Origin: a virus
Strand: one strand, 5' to 3'
IMG/VR virus record: IMGVR_UViG_3300044956_000756
Location: 1-39,866 of that record
DNA: 39,866 nucleotides
In this document: positions 1-8,225 of the stretch, in pieces
How positions within the stretch are numbered: the stretch's first letter is position 1
Layout of the letters: every line of letters begins with the position of its first letter
Position numbers and translations under genes: made by a program
Notes under the pieces: model-generated
What the model saw: the letters and a program-made list of their open reading frames with translations, nothing else
Database searches by the model: none
What the model was told of the DNA's origin: nothing

Positions 1-828
1 TTCGACTCGGGCGTCGGCGGCTTCTCGGTGCTGCGCCACATCCAGGCGCAGCTGCCGAACGAACATCTCCTCTACTTCGCCGACTCCGGCTTTGCTCCCT
101 ACGGCGACAAGCCCGAAGACGTCGTCATCGACCGCGTGCTCGGCATCGCCGCCTTCCTGGTATCGCGCGGCGTGAAAGCGCTGGTCGTGGCCTGCAACAC
201 CGCCACCGTCGCCGCCGTGCGCATCCTGCGCGAGCGCTATCCCGACATGCCGATCGTCGGCGTCGAGCCGGGACTGAAACCCGGCGCCGCCAGCACCCGC
301 AATGGCCTGGTGGGCGTACTGGCCACCGAACGCACGCTCGCCGGCGAAAAATTCCTACTGCTGCGCGACCAGATCGTCGAAGCGACCGGCGCGCGCTTCC
401 TCCTGCAAGCCTGCGTGGGCCTGGCCGACCAGATCGAGTTCGGCGAACCGGGCAGCCCGGCGCTGGATGCGATGCTGGAGCGCTACATCGCCCCGCTGCT
501 GGCGCAAGGCGCCGACACCCTGGTGCTCGGCTGCACTCACTACCCGCTGGTGCAGGCCTCGATCGAGGGCGTGATCCGCCGGCATACCGATGCCGAGGTC
601 ACGCTGATCGATACGGGCGACGCCGTGGCGCGCCAGCTGGCGCGCCTGCTCGAGGCCGCGGGACTGCTGCGCCCTGCCGGAATTGAAGCCGCGCACCTGC
701 AGGGATTTACCAGCGCCAGCGGCACCGCCCTGGGCGCCGCTTTCGCCAGCCTGCTGGGGCAGCATCCGCCCGTGCACGAGGTCGCGATCGGCGCCACGCT
801 ATCGAACCCGGCAGGCACGCACATTTAG
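1..828 (+). CDS. murI: Glutamate racemase MurI, 5' end cut by window
   Basis: Converts L-glutamate to D-glutamate for peptidoglycan precursors in the cytoplasm. The frame is open from base 1 and begins in the FDSGVGG motif, which carries the first catalytic region, so only about 10-15 N-terminal residues are missing. Both catalytic cysteines of the Asp/Glu racemase family are visible, in VACNTAT and in LGCTHYPLV. The gene ends 73 bases before tRNA-His and is ordinary host DNA. Family assignment is certain; the exact start lies outside the window. Confidence 0.97.
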   Translation, partial: FDSGVGGFSVLRHIQAQLPNEHLLYFADSGFAPYGDKPEDVVIDRVLGIAAFLVSRGVKALVVACNTATVAAVRILRERYPDMPIVGVEPGLKPGAASTRNGLVGVLATERTLAGEKFLLLRDQIVEATGARFLLQACVGLADQIEFGEPGSPALDAMLERYIAPLLAQGADTLVLGCTHYPLVQASIEGVIRRHTDAEVTLIDTGDAVARQLARLLEAAGLLRPAGIEAAHLQGFTSASGTALGAAFASLLGQHPPVHEVAIGATLSNPAGTHI

Positions 829-830
829 AC

Positions 831-859
831 TTGCCAGTTCGGGAAGCGCTTTGTATAAT
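831..859 (+). promoter_or_regulatory. Sigma-70 type promoter of tRNA-His
   Basis: TTGCCA at 831-836 and a perfect TATAAT at 854-859 are separated by 17 bases, the optimal spacing. The tRNA starts about 40 bases downstream, so this is very probably its promoter. Confidence 0.8.
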
Positions 860-901
860 CTTGTTCTGTCTCGGAAACAGCGAGACAAGAAGTAAGACAG
901 T

Positions 902-978
902 GGTGGCTGTAGCTCAGTTGGTAGAGTCCAGGATTGTGATTCCTGTTGTCGTGGGTTCGAGTCCCATCAGCCACCCCA
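902..978 (+). tRNA. tRNA-His (GTG anticodon)
   Basis: The acceptor stem GTGGCTG (903-909) pairs with CAGCCAC (968-974). An extra G at 902 faces C975, the G-1:C73 pair typical of tRNA-His. CCA is encoded at 976-978 and the anticodon GTG lies at 936-938 in a seven-base loop closed by CAGGA/TCCTG. The D and T arms match bacterial tRNA-His. The prophage is integrated in this gene: by location, the half 3' of the crossover now comes from the phage while the 5' half is host DNA, and the joined gene looks fully functional. Confidence 0.97.
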
Positions 979-983
979 AGAAT
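931..983 (+). repeat. attL: attL core, 53-bp direct repeat in tRNA-His
   Basis: This stretch runs from the 5' side of the anticodon stem through the tRNA end and 8 bases further. It recurs at 37638-37690 with one difference (T947 versus C37654). The last 36 bases are identical. Direct repeats made of a tRNA 3' portion are the usual footprint of tyrosine-recombinase integration. Confidence 0.93.
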
Positions 984-1075
984 ACTTTCAGATTCAAGCA
1001 CTTATAGAAATCTGAATATTTCGGATAGTGAAATTTCCAACGAATTTGCGAAGTTTCCAATGAGCCGAGACAACG

Positions 1076-1099
1076 AAGCCACCCTTGAGGTGGCTTTTT
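1076..1099. terminator. Hairpin terminator just inside attL
   Basis: AAGCCACC (1076-1083) and GGTGGCTT (1089-1096) form a perfect 8-bp stem with a five-base loop, followed by T residues to 1099. It would end transcription from tRNA-His after the prophage replaced the host's own downstream sequence. Confidence 0.8.
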
Positions 1100-1137
1100 G
1101 TTGTCCAATTGGTTCCGCCGCAACCCTTGGAGTCCTC

Positions 1138-1497
1138 ATGTTCATCAAACGCCAGCAGCACCCATCTATCGAGTTCATCCCGGCCGACGGTCAACAGGAA
1201 CCGCACCTGGTGCACTACTTCAGCGATCGGGGCGACCCGTTCAAGTCGGTGCTGCCGTTGCTGGTGGAAGGCGCTGGCCAGGACGACGAGCGCGTTTTCA
1301 TGGTCGAGTCGCCGCTGAGCGAAGTAGTGAACTGGACAATCGACCTGAACCGGCACCAGGATTTCCCGGACCGCGTGCTGGTGGACGAGAGACACCGGGC
1401 CTTCTTCGAAGCAGTCAGGGCGTCGCTCACGCGGGCAATTGCGCAGGTCGACGGAATTGAGTATGCGCGGTTGGATGAGCCGGAGGAAGATGGTTGA
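1138..1497 (+). CDS. Hypothetical prophage protein, 119 aa
   Basis: I do not recognise this protein. The frame is open further upstream into the tRNA, but ATG 1138, with GGAG about 6 bases before it, is the first sensible start after the terminator. The product is acidic, has no membrane segment or signal peptide, and ends in an Asp/Glu-rich tail. It lies alone at the attL end on the strand opposite the late genes, a position where accessory 'moron' genes are common. Coding status is likely but not proven. Confidence 0.55.
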   Translation: MFIKRQQHPSIEFIPADGQQEPHLVHYFSDRGDPFKSVLPLLVEGAGQDDERVFMVESPLSEVVNWTIDLNRHQDFPDRVLVDERHRAFFEAVRASLTRAIAQVDGIEYARLDEPEEDG

Positions 1498-1844
1498 GCA
1501 AGATCAAGCTTGGGCGGCCGGCGGCCAGTATGCTGGTCGGATCACCACCGGCCATCGACGTCGAAATATATGCATATTGACGATGGCGTTAACATCCCTA
1601 TTTAGGACATGCGAGGAAGTGTAGGGAAATGCAGGGACACATTGGGATAGGTAGTTAACTGACGGTCCCGTCAATTTGCGCTACACTACGCGCGTGTTCT
1701 GGGTCATCCCGATCAAGGGAGGCGTTAAGTGGGAACACGGTCAACTAGCAAAGTTATCCACAGCGGCCGCGTAGCCGCGTGTTGCTTTGCGCTTCCGCAC
1801 AACGTGTGCGCTATAAAAATAATAAAAATACTAAGGAGTGTTAC
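1498..1844. other. Gene-free region with palindromes and a DnaA-box match
   Basis: No credible gene is seen. The region holds TCGACGTCGA (1555-1564) and ATATGCATAT (1568-1577), two perfect 10-bp palindromes almost touching; GACGG-TC-CCGTC (about 1661-1672), a short inverted repeat; and TTATCCACA (1754-1762), a perfect match to the DnaA-box consensus. The end of the region is AT-rich and leads into a strong ribosome site for the next gene. It probably contains the promoter of the 1845-2412 gene pair. Whether the palindromes bind a phage or host regulator is unknown. Confidence 0.5.
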
Positions 1845-2042
1845 ATGAAGAAACGATCAGCTTTGTATGCTGGGATACTGTCAGGCTTGGCTGCTCCTGT
1901 TGCAGCCTTCCAGACTACGCCGTACCCGCGTTTGCAGGACCCTGATTTGGCTCGCATTAGAAAAGATGTAGTGCGAGTTGGATTGGACTTTTCAAAGGTA
2001 ATTGCACGCGAGCATGGCAAAACGAACGTCAAGTCCAAGTAG
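1845..2042 (+). CDS. Small prophage protein, 65 aa, partner of DUF2335 gene
   Basis: ATG 1845 follows a strong AAGGAGTG ribosome site. The N-terminus (MKKRSALYAGILSGLAAP) is a hydrophobic signal or anchor-like segment. It is followed by a short soluble part with an LARIRKDVVRVGLDF motif, which resembles small proteins often found directly upstream of DUF2335 genes in prophages. It overlaps the next gene by 29 bases in another frame, which suggests coupled expression. The function is unknown; a lysogenic-conversion role is an inference from location and strand. Confidence 0.7.
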   Translation: MKKRSALYAGILSGLAAPVAAFQTTPYPRLQDPDLARIRKDVVRVGLDFSKVIAREHGKTNVKSK

Positions 2043-2412
2043 ACCACCAACGCCGCAGCCGCAGCCTAGTCATCAACATCAGCATTCGATCGTGGCACAA
2101 CAGTGGACGGGGCCATTGCCACCGCCTGCTGCTCTCGAACATTTTGACCGCGTGATTCCTAACGGTGCTGATCGAATTATGAAGATGATCGAACAGGAGC
2201 AGGCACATCGAATTGCATACGAAAACGAGACTCTCACCGCTGTGAAGGGTGATAACAAGCGTGGTCACTACATCGGTGCCATTGCGTGTTTCGGTGCCTT
2301 AGGTGGAGCGATTTATACTGCATCGATCGGCGTGCATTGGTCGATTCCAATAGCATTCCTCAGCTTGCCAGTAGTAGGAATGATCAAAGCATTCATGCCG
2401 GCCAAGAAGTGA
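2014..2412 (+). CDS. DUF2335-like predicted membrane protein
   Basis: The 132-aa product begins with a Pro/Gln/His-rich segment, continues with a helix around residues 43-70 (LEHFDRVIPNGADRI, then QAHRIAYE) that matches the DUF2335 pattern from memory, and ends with two hydrophobic segments (about residues 85-105 and 108-125). ATG 2014 is preferred over an in-frame TTG four codons earlier. It overlaps the end of the previous gene. Known members are small inner-membrane proteins, frequently in prophages, without an established function. Confidence 0.75.
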   Translation: MAKRTSSPSRPPTPQPQPSHQHQHSIVAQQWTGPLPPPAALEHFDRVIPNGADRIMKMIEQEQAHRIAYENETLTAVKGDNKRGHYIGAIACFGALGGAIYTASIGVHWSIPIAFLSLPVVGMIKAFMPAKK

Positions 2413-2425
2413 TGCCTTAACAAAA

Positions 2426-2493
2426 CACCGGTTCTCATAAATGGGAACCGGTGAAGCTTGTAAGCTTAGCCCGTCTCTCGACGGGCTTTTTTA
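2426..2493. terminator. Two hairpins between convergent operons
   Basis: CACCGGTTC/GAACCGGTG (2426-2434 and 2445-2453) forms a stem without a strong T run. AGCCCGTC/GACGGGCT (2468-2475 and 2480-2487) forms a classical terminator followed by TTTTTT on the plus strand. It ends the DUF2335 operon. The final codons of the minus-strand lysis gene at 2466-2669 lie inside it, so it may also limit late transcripts. Confidence 0.85.
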
Positions 2494-2669
2494 TTTTTGA
2501 AGATGAGGACGTGGCGCAACGCCGCCAAATCAGCTTCTACCTGCCGCAACCGCGCCAACTCCTGCGCGCTGATCAGTTGCAATGGCGTCCCGTCGCCAGC
2601 GCCGCGGTGGACGGAGCACACGTGAGTCGTGCCCTCGGACGTGTGGGCGTGAAGGTCCAGGGTGCTCAT
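2466..2669 (-). CDS. Small last gene of the lysis/late operon, 67 aa
   Basis: ATG at 2669 overlaps the Rz stop in an ATGA junction, which suggests translational coupling. The product has a His-rich N-terminus (MSTLDLHAHT), a predicted helix with heptad-like leucines (ELARLRQVEADLAALR) and a basic C-terminus. I do not recognise the family. It is the most distal late gene and runs into the bidirectional terminator. Confidence 0.6.
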   Translation of the reverse strand: MSTLDLHAHTSEGTTHVCSVHRGAGDGTPLQLISAQELARLRQVEADLAALRHVLIFKNKKARRETG

Positions 2670-3169
2670 TTCGCGTTCAAGGTCCGGCATTCTTCGAAGC
2701 GCTGCTGGAGGCGGTCGAACTTCCGCACGATTCCTGCAACAGCTGCTCCGTCGCCGAGAAGCGCTGCAGCAGCGTCCGGCACAAGTTCCGCTCCATCTCC
2801 GTCAGGTACAAGTCCGGCGGCAGCGGGTCGATCACCGGTCGGGGCGGCGTCTGGTACTGGCCCTGCGGGGCAGCGCAGGCTGTCAACGCCAGCACGCACG
2901 CGGCGCTGAGCAGCTTCGAGGTTCGTTGCATGTTCCTGTTCCTTTCGATGGGCCGTAGTGTCTTGCTCGAGCAGGCGGGTGCGAAGGCCGGATTCGATCG
3001 CCAGGGCCGCCACCGCGGCAGCGTCACGCGCTTCCTTGCCGTCAGCGACAGCGGCGTCGTAACCGGCCTGCCGCTGCTCGGCACCGTAGTGGCGCACACC
3101 GAACCAGACGCCGATCAGCAGCAGCACCGTGGCCAGCGCGGTGCATAGCAGCCGGTGGAGCGCGCTCAC
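2666..3169 (-). CDS. Rz-like i-spanin
   Basis: The 167-aa product has one N-terminal membrane segment (about residues 5-24), then a long Ala/Glu/Arg-rich helical periplasmic region. This is the layout of Rz inner-membrane spanins, which bridge to the Rz1 lipoprotein and fuse the inner and outer membranes at lysis. It starts by an ATGA-type overlap with the endolysin gene and holds an embedded lipoprotein gene in another frame, the classical Rz/Rz1 arrangement. Assignment rests on topology, order and the nested gene rather than on sequence motifs. Confidence 0.85.
   Translation of the reverse strand: MSALHRLLCTALATVLLLIGVWFGVRHYGAEQRQAGYDAAVADGKEARDAAAVAALAIESGLRTRLLEQDTTAHRKEQEHATNLEAAQRRVRAGVDSLRCPAGPVPDAAPTGDRPAAAGLVPDGDGAELVPDAAAALLGDGAAVAGIVRKFDRLQQRFEECRTLNAK
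2677..2931 (-). CDS. Rz1-like o-spanin lipoprotein nested in Rz
   Basis: Starting at ATG 2931, the 84-aa product has a short basic N-terminus, a hydrophobic stretch and a lipobox LTAC with the acylated cysteine at residue 19. A proline-rich segment follows (QTPPRPVIDPLPPD), as in Rz1 lipoproteins. The whole gene lies inside Rz in a different frame. Rz1 sits in the outer membrane and pairs with Rz across the periplasm. The C-terminal part is longer than in lambda Rz1. Confidence 0.85.
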   Translation of the reverse strand: MQRTSKLLSAACVLALTACAAPQGQYQTPPRPVIDPLPPDLYLTEMERNLCRTLLQRFSATEQLLQESCGSSTASSSASKNAGP

Positions 3170-3636
3170 GCGATCACTCCACCTGACCGTCGGAACGCCA
3201 GAACGAGCATCTCGAGGTCGTTTTCATGCTGTCCATACCCGGCGCCAGGTAGCGATGCCCAGCGGGAGCGGCATTTGGTGACCGCTGCCGATACACGGCC
3301 AGCCTCGATATCGGCCATGGCTTTGCACTCGCGGATCATCTGGACGGCGATCGCATCCTGGCTGGCGGGCGAGAAGTCCTTCAAGCCGAGCTGCTTCTTG
3401 TAGGCGTCGAAAAAGCGCGCGAGGATCTGGTAGCGGCCCGCGGCCGTCGACTTAATGCCGAGGCGCGGCAGGTCGACCAACTGGCGGGGGTGGTCCGCGT
3501 AGCTCGAGAACAGGCGGGGATGGTCCTTCGTGCTACCGACCAGGACGTTGTAGCCGTTATCGGAAACGGCAAGCAGGCGCGCCGTCAACTCGCTGACGGC
3601 AATCATCTGCAGGAAGGCGCGGAGGTTCGGACTCAT
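3166..3636 (-). CDS. Endolysin, lambda R-like lytic transglycosylase
   Basis: This 156-aa protein degrades peptidoglycan at the end of the lytic cycle. It matches the lambda R type: a conserved Glu at residue 16 (AVSELT) in the catalytic position, the FSSYADHPR motif, the STAAGRYQ motif and a C-terminal basic segment. No signal-arrest segment is present, so release depends on the holin. ATG 3636 has a strong AAGGAGGT site and overlaps the holin stop as ATGA. An upstream extension of the frame is a shadow of the holin gene. Confidence 0.9.
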   Translation of the reverse strand: MSPNLRAFLQMIAVSELTARLLAVSDNGYNVLVGSTKDHPRLFSSYADHPRQLVDLPRLGIKSTAAGRYQILARFFDAYKKQLGLKDFSPASQDAIAVQMIRECKAMADIEAGRVSAAVTKCRSRWASLPGAGYGQHENDLEMLVLAFRRSGGVIA

Positions 3637-4013
3637 AGCACCTCCTTTGCTTCCTTGACCATGTCCGCCAGGTCCGCGTCCTTGCGCTTCTCGAGGTACT
3701 TGAACAGCGCGCGGACCAAGCCCCAGCCCGGCAGGCCGCAGGCGAACGCGAACGCGAGCATTGCGATCATGCCGAGCGGGTCCTCGACCCAGTGCTGGAA
3801 GCCCAGCCAACGCACCAGGGCTGAGCCCCCGCCTATCGAGCTGACCAAAGTACAGATCAGGGCCGCGCGCCATTCCTGATCGGTTTTCGGTTTGGTGAGG
3901 CTCATTACGACGAAGGCGGCCAGGCCGGCGCCGATCGCGCCCATGCCGGCCAGGCCGCCGATGATTTTCCAACCTGCTGCGCCGGCGGCTGCGCCGGAAA
4001 TTGGTTCGCTCAT
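3633..4013 (-). CDS. Putative class I holin with three membrane segments
   Basis: The 126-aa product has hydrophobic segments at about residues 14-38, 52-72 and 79-100 and a charged C-terminus rich in Lys, Glu and Asp, the usual holin form. It lies directly before the endolysin with an ATGA junction. ATG 4013 (MSEPIS) is chosen because related proteins start this way; ATG 4028 is an alternative and neither has a clear ribosome site. Function is inferred from topology and position. Confidence 0.75.
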   Translation of the reverse strand: MSEPISGAAAGAAGWKIIGGLAGMGAIGAGLAAFVVMSLTKPKTDQEWRAALICTLVSSIGGGSALVRWLGFQHWVEDPLGMIAMLAFAFACGLPGWGLVRALFKYLEKRKDADLADMVKEAKEVL

Positions 4014-4056
4014 TTGATGTACTTTCATTGTTGTTAAACGCTAGGTTAGGAAGGTG

Positions 4057-6066
4057 CTACGAGAGGCCGGCAGCAGAAAGACGTTTTCGAATCGACTGCA
4101 CCTCGGCCACCAGGTTGGCAATTACCTCGGCAGAGCCGTACTCGACGGCCTGGTAGATTGGATGCCCTTGTTCGTCCAGGGCATCCTTCTCGCCATGGAC
4201 GGATGTCGGAGAAACGGCTTGCAGCTCATGCGCAATGAAGCCCGCGCCGGATGAGCCGTCGACCTTCCAGACCCACGACACCGGGCGAATGCGATCGATG
4301 AAGTCGCCTGAGCCGACAAGTGGCTGCACGAGGTCCTTCAGCCGGTAATCCGACGAGGTGTTGTAGGTGGTCGAGGAAGTATTTACAACAACCGACCCGA
4401 CGGTCGTGCCAGCCTCGTTTTCGTACAAATCAGCCGCATAGCCATCCGAGCCCAACCGCGTTGCACGCGCGCTGCGGAATGGCGCGCCATTGGTCCGAAA
4501 GGTCGAGATGGTCGAGTTCGCATCGCTTCCACCGACGACGACCGTGCCGTCACCGCGAATGTTCAGGATCGAGGTCGACGCATACGCATCGGCGCCTGCC
4601 GCAAACTTGAGCACCGAGCCTGTATTCACAGCATGGAAACGCCCTTCATTGGCCAGGTCTGGATAGAACGTGGTCGCGTATTTGCCTGTCACACCTGTAC
4701 GGCCAAGGAACGTGCGACCGAAGTGCAGTACCTCGCCCCAGAAATACTTCTGACCCGTCTCGCCGCCTGTGAGGTCTTCAACCTTGTTGTTCTGCGCGGT
4801 TGTGACCACGCTGGTGTCCACGTTGGTCTTGATGTTGTTCCACTTCGCCCCGCCGTCGAACACGATCGGACTGCTGATGGAGTTGTCCCAGTCCCAGATC
4901 CAGCCGGTGAAGGTGTTGTTGCACGCGCCGAAGAAGTAGACGGGCAGCCCCGGGTTGTCGCCAGTCTGGTGGTGGAAGTTCAGGAACTGGTTCGCAGACA
5001 CTTCGGCCGGCACATTGTCCAGGCCCACTACCGACATCAGATGCTTGGCGAACGATGTGAAGTTCTCAAACACATTACTGGTGATCCAGTGCCAGCTCGA
5101 GTTGTCGCCGACCGTGCCAGAGTTCCCGCATGCGACCGTCAGCGTGTACTTCATGTTGCTACCAGAACTGAAATCGCGAAAGTGAACGAACGTGATGAAC
5201 TCGCGCGCGTTGACTGCCTGGAGGTGCAACATCGACCCTTTTGGAAACGCAGCGCTGTTCATGCGCAAGCCACTGATGAAGGTCGGGTATGTATCCAGAA
5301 ACTGATCGGATCCATCCAGCAGCATGCCGACTCCATCCCATGCGGCATTTGTCATGTCCAGCTGCGCCAAGTTGCCATGGAAGGATACTCCGCGGCGAAT
5401 GCGGATGACTGGGCTAACAGTGCTGGTAAAGTTCAGCACGGCTTTCGGATCAATTTTCAGGCACGAACCAGCCGGCACGTCGAAAGTATCGGCAAAGTGG
5501 TAGGTTCCCGCTGGGATGAAGACGGTACGCCTTCCACCATTTAAGTAAGCCTCAGCCTTGGTAAATGCCGAGGTATGGTCAACTGCGGCGCCGGAATAAA
5601 CAGCCGTGCGCTGTTCGTTCGACATAAAGTCGAGAAGGCTCTTTCGCTCGCGCAGCACGTCCAGCACGGTGCGCACAACCGCGCCGGCGGCGTCCTGCAT
5701 GAATCCCATCAGCCCAGAACCAGACGATGCAGCTACAGCGGCAATCAGGGAGTTGGTTGTGTTATCGACCCCGTCAGCCTTTCGCGTCCAGACCGTTGAG
5801 CCGTCTGCTCGCTTTAGGGTGATATCGTAGGAGCCAGCACCCAGGTACAACGGCGCGTTCAGTTCGCCACGAGCATTCAATGCGATGTACTGCCCACCCG
5901 CTCCATCAAGCGTGTAGGTGTGCGGCACCGTGCCGTCCGGATCGGTATAGGCAGTTTTTTGTGCCGTGGTCCCATGCGAATAGGTATAGATCCTTCCACC
6001 GACTAGCAGTCGGCCCGCGTCGGTGAACTCCTGCAGGTTGAAATTTGCTGGCTGGCTAGCTGGCAT
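4057..6066 (-). CDS. Tailspike/fibre with S74 self-cleaving chaperone
   Basis: Receptor-binding protein of 669 aa. Residues 1-100 resemble the N-terminal adaptor of podovirus spikes (QEFTDAGRLLVGGRIYTY). A beta-helix-type region follows, with a pectate-lyase-like entry (VFIPAGTYHF, about residue 190). The last roughly 110 residues carry a peptidase S74 intramolecular chaperone: the SSDYRLKD Ser/Lys motif, then FIAHELQ and a C-terminal helix. S74 domains help the trimer fold and are then cut off. ATG 6066 lies inside the mature adaptor start; the longer frame runs through terminator hairpins and is rejected. The spike probably binds or degrades a surface polysaccharide; specificity is unknown. 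Confidence 0.88.
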   Translation of the reverse strand: MPASQPANFNLQEFTDAGRLLVGGRIYTYSHGTTAQKTAYTDPDGTVPHTYTLDGAGGQYIALNARGELNAPLYLGAGSYDITLKRADGSTVWTRKADGVDNTTNSLIAAVAASSGSGLMGFMQDAAGAVVRTVLDVLRERKSLLDFMSNEQRTAVYSGAAVDHTSAFTKAEAYLNGGRRTVFIPAGTYHFADTFDVPAGSCLKIDPKAVLNFTSTVSPVIRIRRGVSFHGNLAQLDMTNAAWDGVGMLLDGSDQFLDTYPTFISGLRMNSAAFPKGSMLHLQAVNAREFITFVHFRDFSSGSNMKYTLTVACGNSGTVGDNSSWHWITSNVFENFTSFAKHLMSVVGLDNVPAEVSANQFLNFHHQTGDNPGLPVYFFGACNNTFTGWIWDWDNSISSPIVFDGGAKWNNIKTNVDTSVVTTAQNNKVEDLTGGETGQKYFWGEVLHFGRTFLGRTGVTGKYATTFYPDLANEGRFHAVNTGSVLKFAAGADAYASTSILNIRGDGTVVVGGSDANSTISTFRTNGAPFRSARATRLGSDGYAADLYENEAGTTVGSVVVNTSSTTYNTSSDYRLKDLVQPLVGSGDFIDRIRPVSWVWKVDGSSGAGFIAHELQAVSPTSVHGEKDALDEQGHPIYQAVEYGSAEVIANLVAEVQSIRKRLSAAGLS

Positions 6067-6079
6067 TGGTCGTCCCAAA

Positions 6080-6139
6080 AAGCAAAGCCCCGCAAGTGCG
6101 AGGCTGGAATAAAAAAAGCCCACCGGATTAGGGTGGGCT
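6080..6139 (-). terminator. Tandem minus-strand hairpins before the tailspike
   Basis: On the minus strand AGCCCACC and GGTGGGCT (6139-6132 and 6124-6117) form a stem followed by seven T residues: a strong terminator after the ejection genes. A second stem (about 6104-6085) with a T-rich tail follows at once. The tailspike may therefore depend on antiterminated late transcripts or on a local promoter. Confidence 0.75.
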
Positions 6140-6158
6140 GGCAAGTACAGCTGAGTGC

Positions 6159-8225
6159 TTATTTCAGTTGCGCCGGGGTAGTCAACCTGGCGCCGACCTG
6201 GCCGCCGAGCACGCCGATGTTGTTCGACAGCAGCATGTTCCGGCGGTTGATACTCTCGACTAGGGCCTCAATGCTGTTCAGATTGCGCGCGCCGGCGCCG
6301 CCCCGGGCCAGCAGCATATTGCCCATCTCGTCGCGCACTGACTGCGGCGTGGCGACACGGCTCCAGGCGTTCTTCAACGAACCGATCCCGGACAGCACGT
6401 TGCCGGTCTTCAACGCAGCGGTTCCCTGGGCGATGTCATTCGCCACCGTCATGTCGAGGTCGCCCATGCCGGCGTGGCGCGCGGCAGTTTGCGATCCCCG
6501 ACCAACGCTCTGCAGTTGCTTGAGCTCGATCTCCTTGTACACGTTGGCGGCGAACTTCCGGTAGGCCCGGTCGGTGCCGAAGATCGCGCGCAGCTTTTCC
6601 TGCATCGACGGGTTCTTCCACATGTTCATGACCTCGGTCGCACCGCCCTGATTGCCAAGCTTTTCGCGGAGCCCTTCGAAGGCGCCAATTCGGAATGCCT
6701 GCTGTTCGTTCTGCGACATCCCCTTCAGCTTGGCCAGGATCTTCGTTTCGTTGTGGTTGATCGCTGCGCGGCCGGCATTCCCGGCGTCCACCAGGGAGGA
6801 CGGGGCTTCGAAGGCAGCACGGGCTTTGCGGTACAGGGATTGGCCCGTCTGCGTGTTCGTGGTCGCCTGGTCCAACTGGCTTACTAAAGTCTTGCGCAGC
6901 ACCTCGAGGCTGGCCCCGAGCGAAGTGAGCTTCCCTTCCGAGGTCGCGCTCGGTTTCATCAGCAAATCGTCGACGGCCTGCTTTACATGGTCCAGGTCTC
7001 CCATGTTCCACTTGTTCGGCGCCGCCGCGTCGAGCGTGAACGGCATCTGGCGCGCGGTCGCAATATCGCGCGCTAGCTTGGTTGCCCCCAGCGCTTCTGC
7101 GGAAGCAATGGTCTTGGCCAGCTCCTGACTGGGCACCACGTCGATCGCGCGCAGCTGCGCATACAGCGGCGCAGAATCGCGCTGCCGGCGCGCAATCAGT
7201 GAATCAATGGTCGTTGGCAGGCGCTGTCCCTGCGTGTCGAGCGCATCTTCAGCCGCGGCGCGCAGGCGGTGGCTGACGCCGGCGGTACGCTTGTGCAGGA
7301 GCTTTTCGACCGCGTTCTTCGTGCGGCCCGGTAGGATTGCGAGCGTGTCGAGCAGCTCCCTAGTGCTCTTGCCGCCGGCGTCGGCCAGTACCGCTTCATC
7401 ACCCAAGTTGGAGAAACGTCTTGCTGCCTGAATCAGCGGATTGCTTACTCCGCTCGTAAAGAATTCGCCCTCCGCATCGCGTGCAATCGCTTCGGCGACC
7501 TTCAGCTTGGCGTGTCCCGCCGCACGACTCTTGTTGAAGCGCTGCGCCACGTTGCTGCCGACCGCACCCAGCACTGCCGCCGTCGGCGTAGCTGCGATCC
7601 CGAGAGCCGCGCCAGCGCCGGCGCCGCGTGCACCGTCAGTCAGCATCCCGCCAACCGTATCTGCGTTCGAGCCGGCGGTTCCGGTAACGCCGCCGTAGAC
7701 GGCGCCGATTCCGGCCGCCTGGGCGGTGCGCGGCATGATGCCGACGACACCCTTTGCCCCGGCCGCCGCGCGCAGCGCATTGGGCAGCAGGCCGCCGACC
7801 GGCAGCGTGGCCACGATCGAGCCGCCGATCTCGCCAGCGCCGTTCGCGATCGGGCTCGCGGCCTTATACGGCGCATTCTCTGCATCGAGCCTGGCCTTGC
7901 CGGCATCGGCGTCGTCGACCAGCCACTTACCAGCGCGGCCGAGCATGGACGTCGGATCTTCGTCGAGCGCGACCAGACCCTTGCCTGCGAACCGCTGCGC
8001 GCCCAAGACCAGCTTGCCAAGGCCAGTCCCGGCGCCGGCCGCGAAGCCTTTCGCTCCGTCAACCAGCGTGCTGCCGCCGGCAACTTGCGCGGCCGGCGCC
8101 GGCCCGGCCGGAGGCGGCTCCTTGGCCAGCTTGTAGGCCTGGGCCACGGTCTCGAACTCCGGCGTGCCCTTCTTGTCGGCGTTCTTGACGATCCAGGCCG
8201 CGTATTCATCAGCTGTTGCCATCAT
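6159..8225 (-). CDS. Large internal virion / ejection protein, 688 aa
   Basis: Long Ala/Gly-rich protein with an N-terminal segment (DEYAAWIVKNADKKGTPEFE) seen in internal proteins of podoviruses, hydrophobic glycine-rich stretches around residues 130-215 that could insert in membranes, and a mostly helical C-terminal half. It starts at ATG 8225 with an ATGA overlap to the preceding gene. Position between the DNA-transfer genes and the tailspike, as in P22 (gp7, gp20, gp16), supports a role in ejecting DNA through the cell envelope. No lysozyme or transglycosylase motif is seen. Family-level function is inferred. Confidence 0.72.
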   Translation of the reverse strand: MMATADEYAAWIVKNADKKGTPEFETVAQAYKLAKEPPPAGPAPAAQVAGGSTLVDGAKGFAAGAGTGLGKLVLGAQRFAGKGLVALDEDPTSMLGRAGKWLVDDADAGKARLDAENAPYKAASPIANGAGEIGGSIVATLPVGGLLPNALRAAAGAKGVVGIMPRTAQAAGIGAVYGGVTGTAGSNADTVGGMLTDGARGAGAGAALGIAATPTAAVLGAVGSNVAQRFNKSRAAGHAKLKVAEAIARDAEGEFFTSGVSNPLIQAARRFSNLGDEAVLADAGGKSTRELLDTLAILPGRTKNAVEKLLHKRTAGVSHRLRAAAEDALDTQGQRLPTTIDSLIARRQRDSAPLYAQLRAIDVVPSQELAKTIASAEALGATKLARDIATARQMPFTLDAAAPNKWNMGDLDHVKQAVDDLLMKPSATSEGKLTSLGASLEVLRKTLVSQLDQATTNTQTGQSLYRKARAAFEAPSSLVDAGNAGRAAINHNETKILAKLKGMSQNEQQAFRIGAFEGLREKLGNQGGATEVMNMWKNPSMQEKLRAIFGTDRAYRKFAANVYKEIELKQLQSVGRGSQTAARHAGMGDLDMTVANDIAQGTAALKTGNVLSGIGSLKNAWSRVATPQSVRDEMGNMLLARGGAGARNLNSIEALVESINRRNMLLSNNIGVLGGQVGARLTTPAQLK

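Noticed and set aside
1439-1624. Short plus-strand frame after the attL-proximal gene
   Set aside because: It overlaps the 1138-1497 gene, lacks a ribosome site and has no sensible composition.
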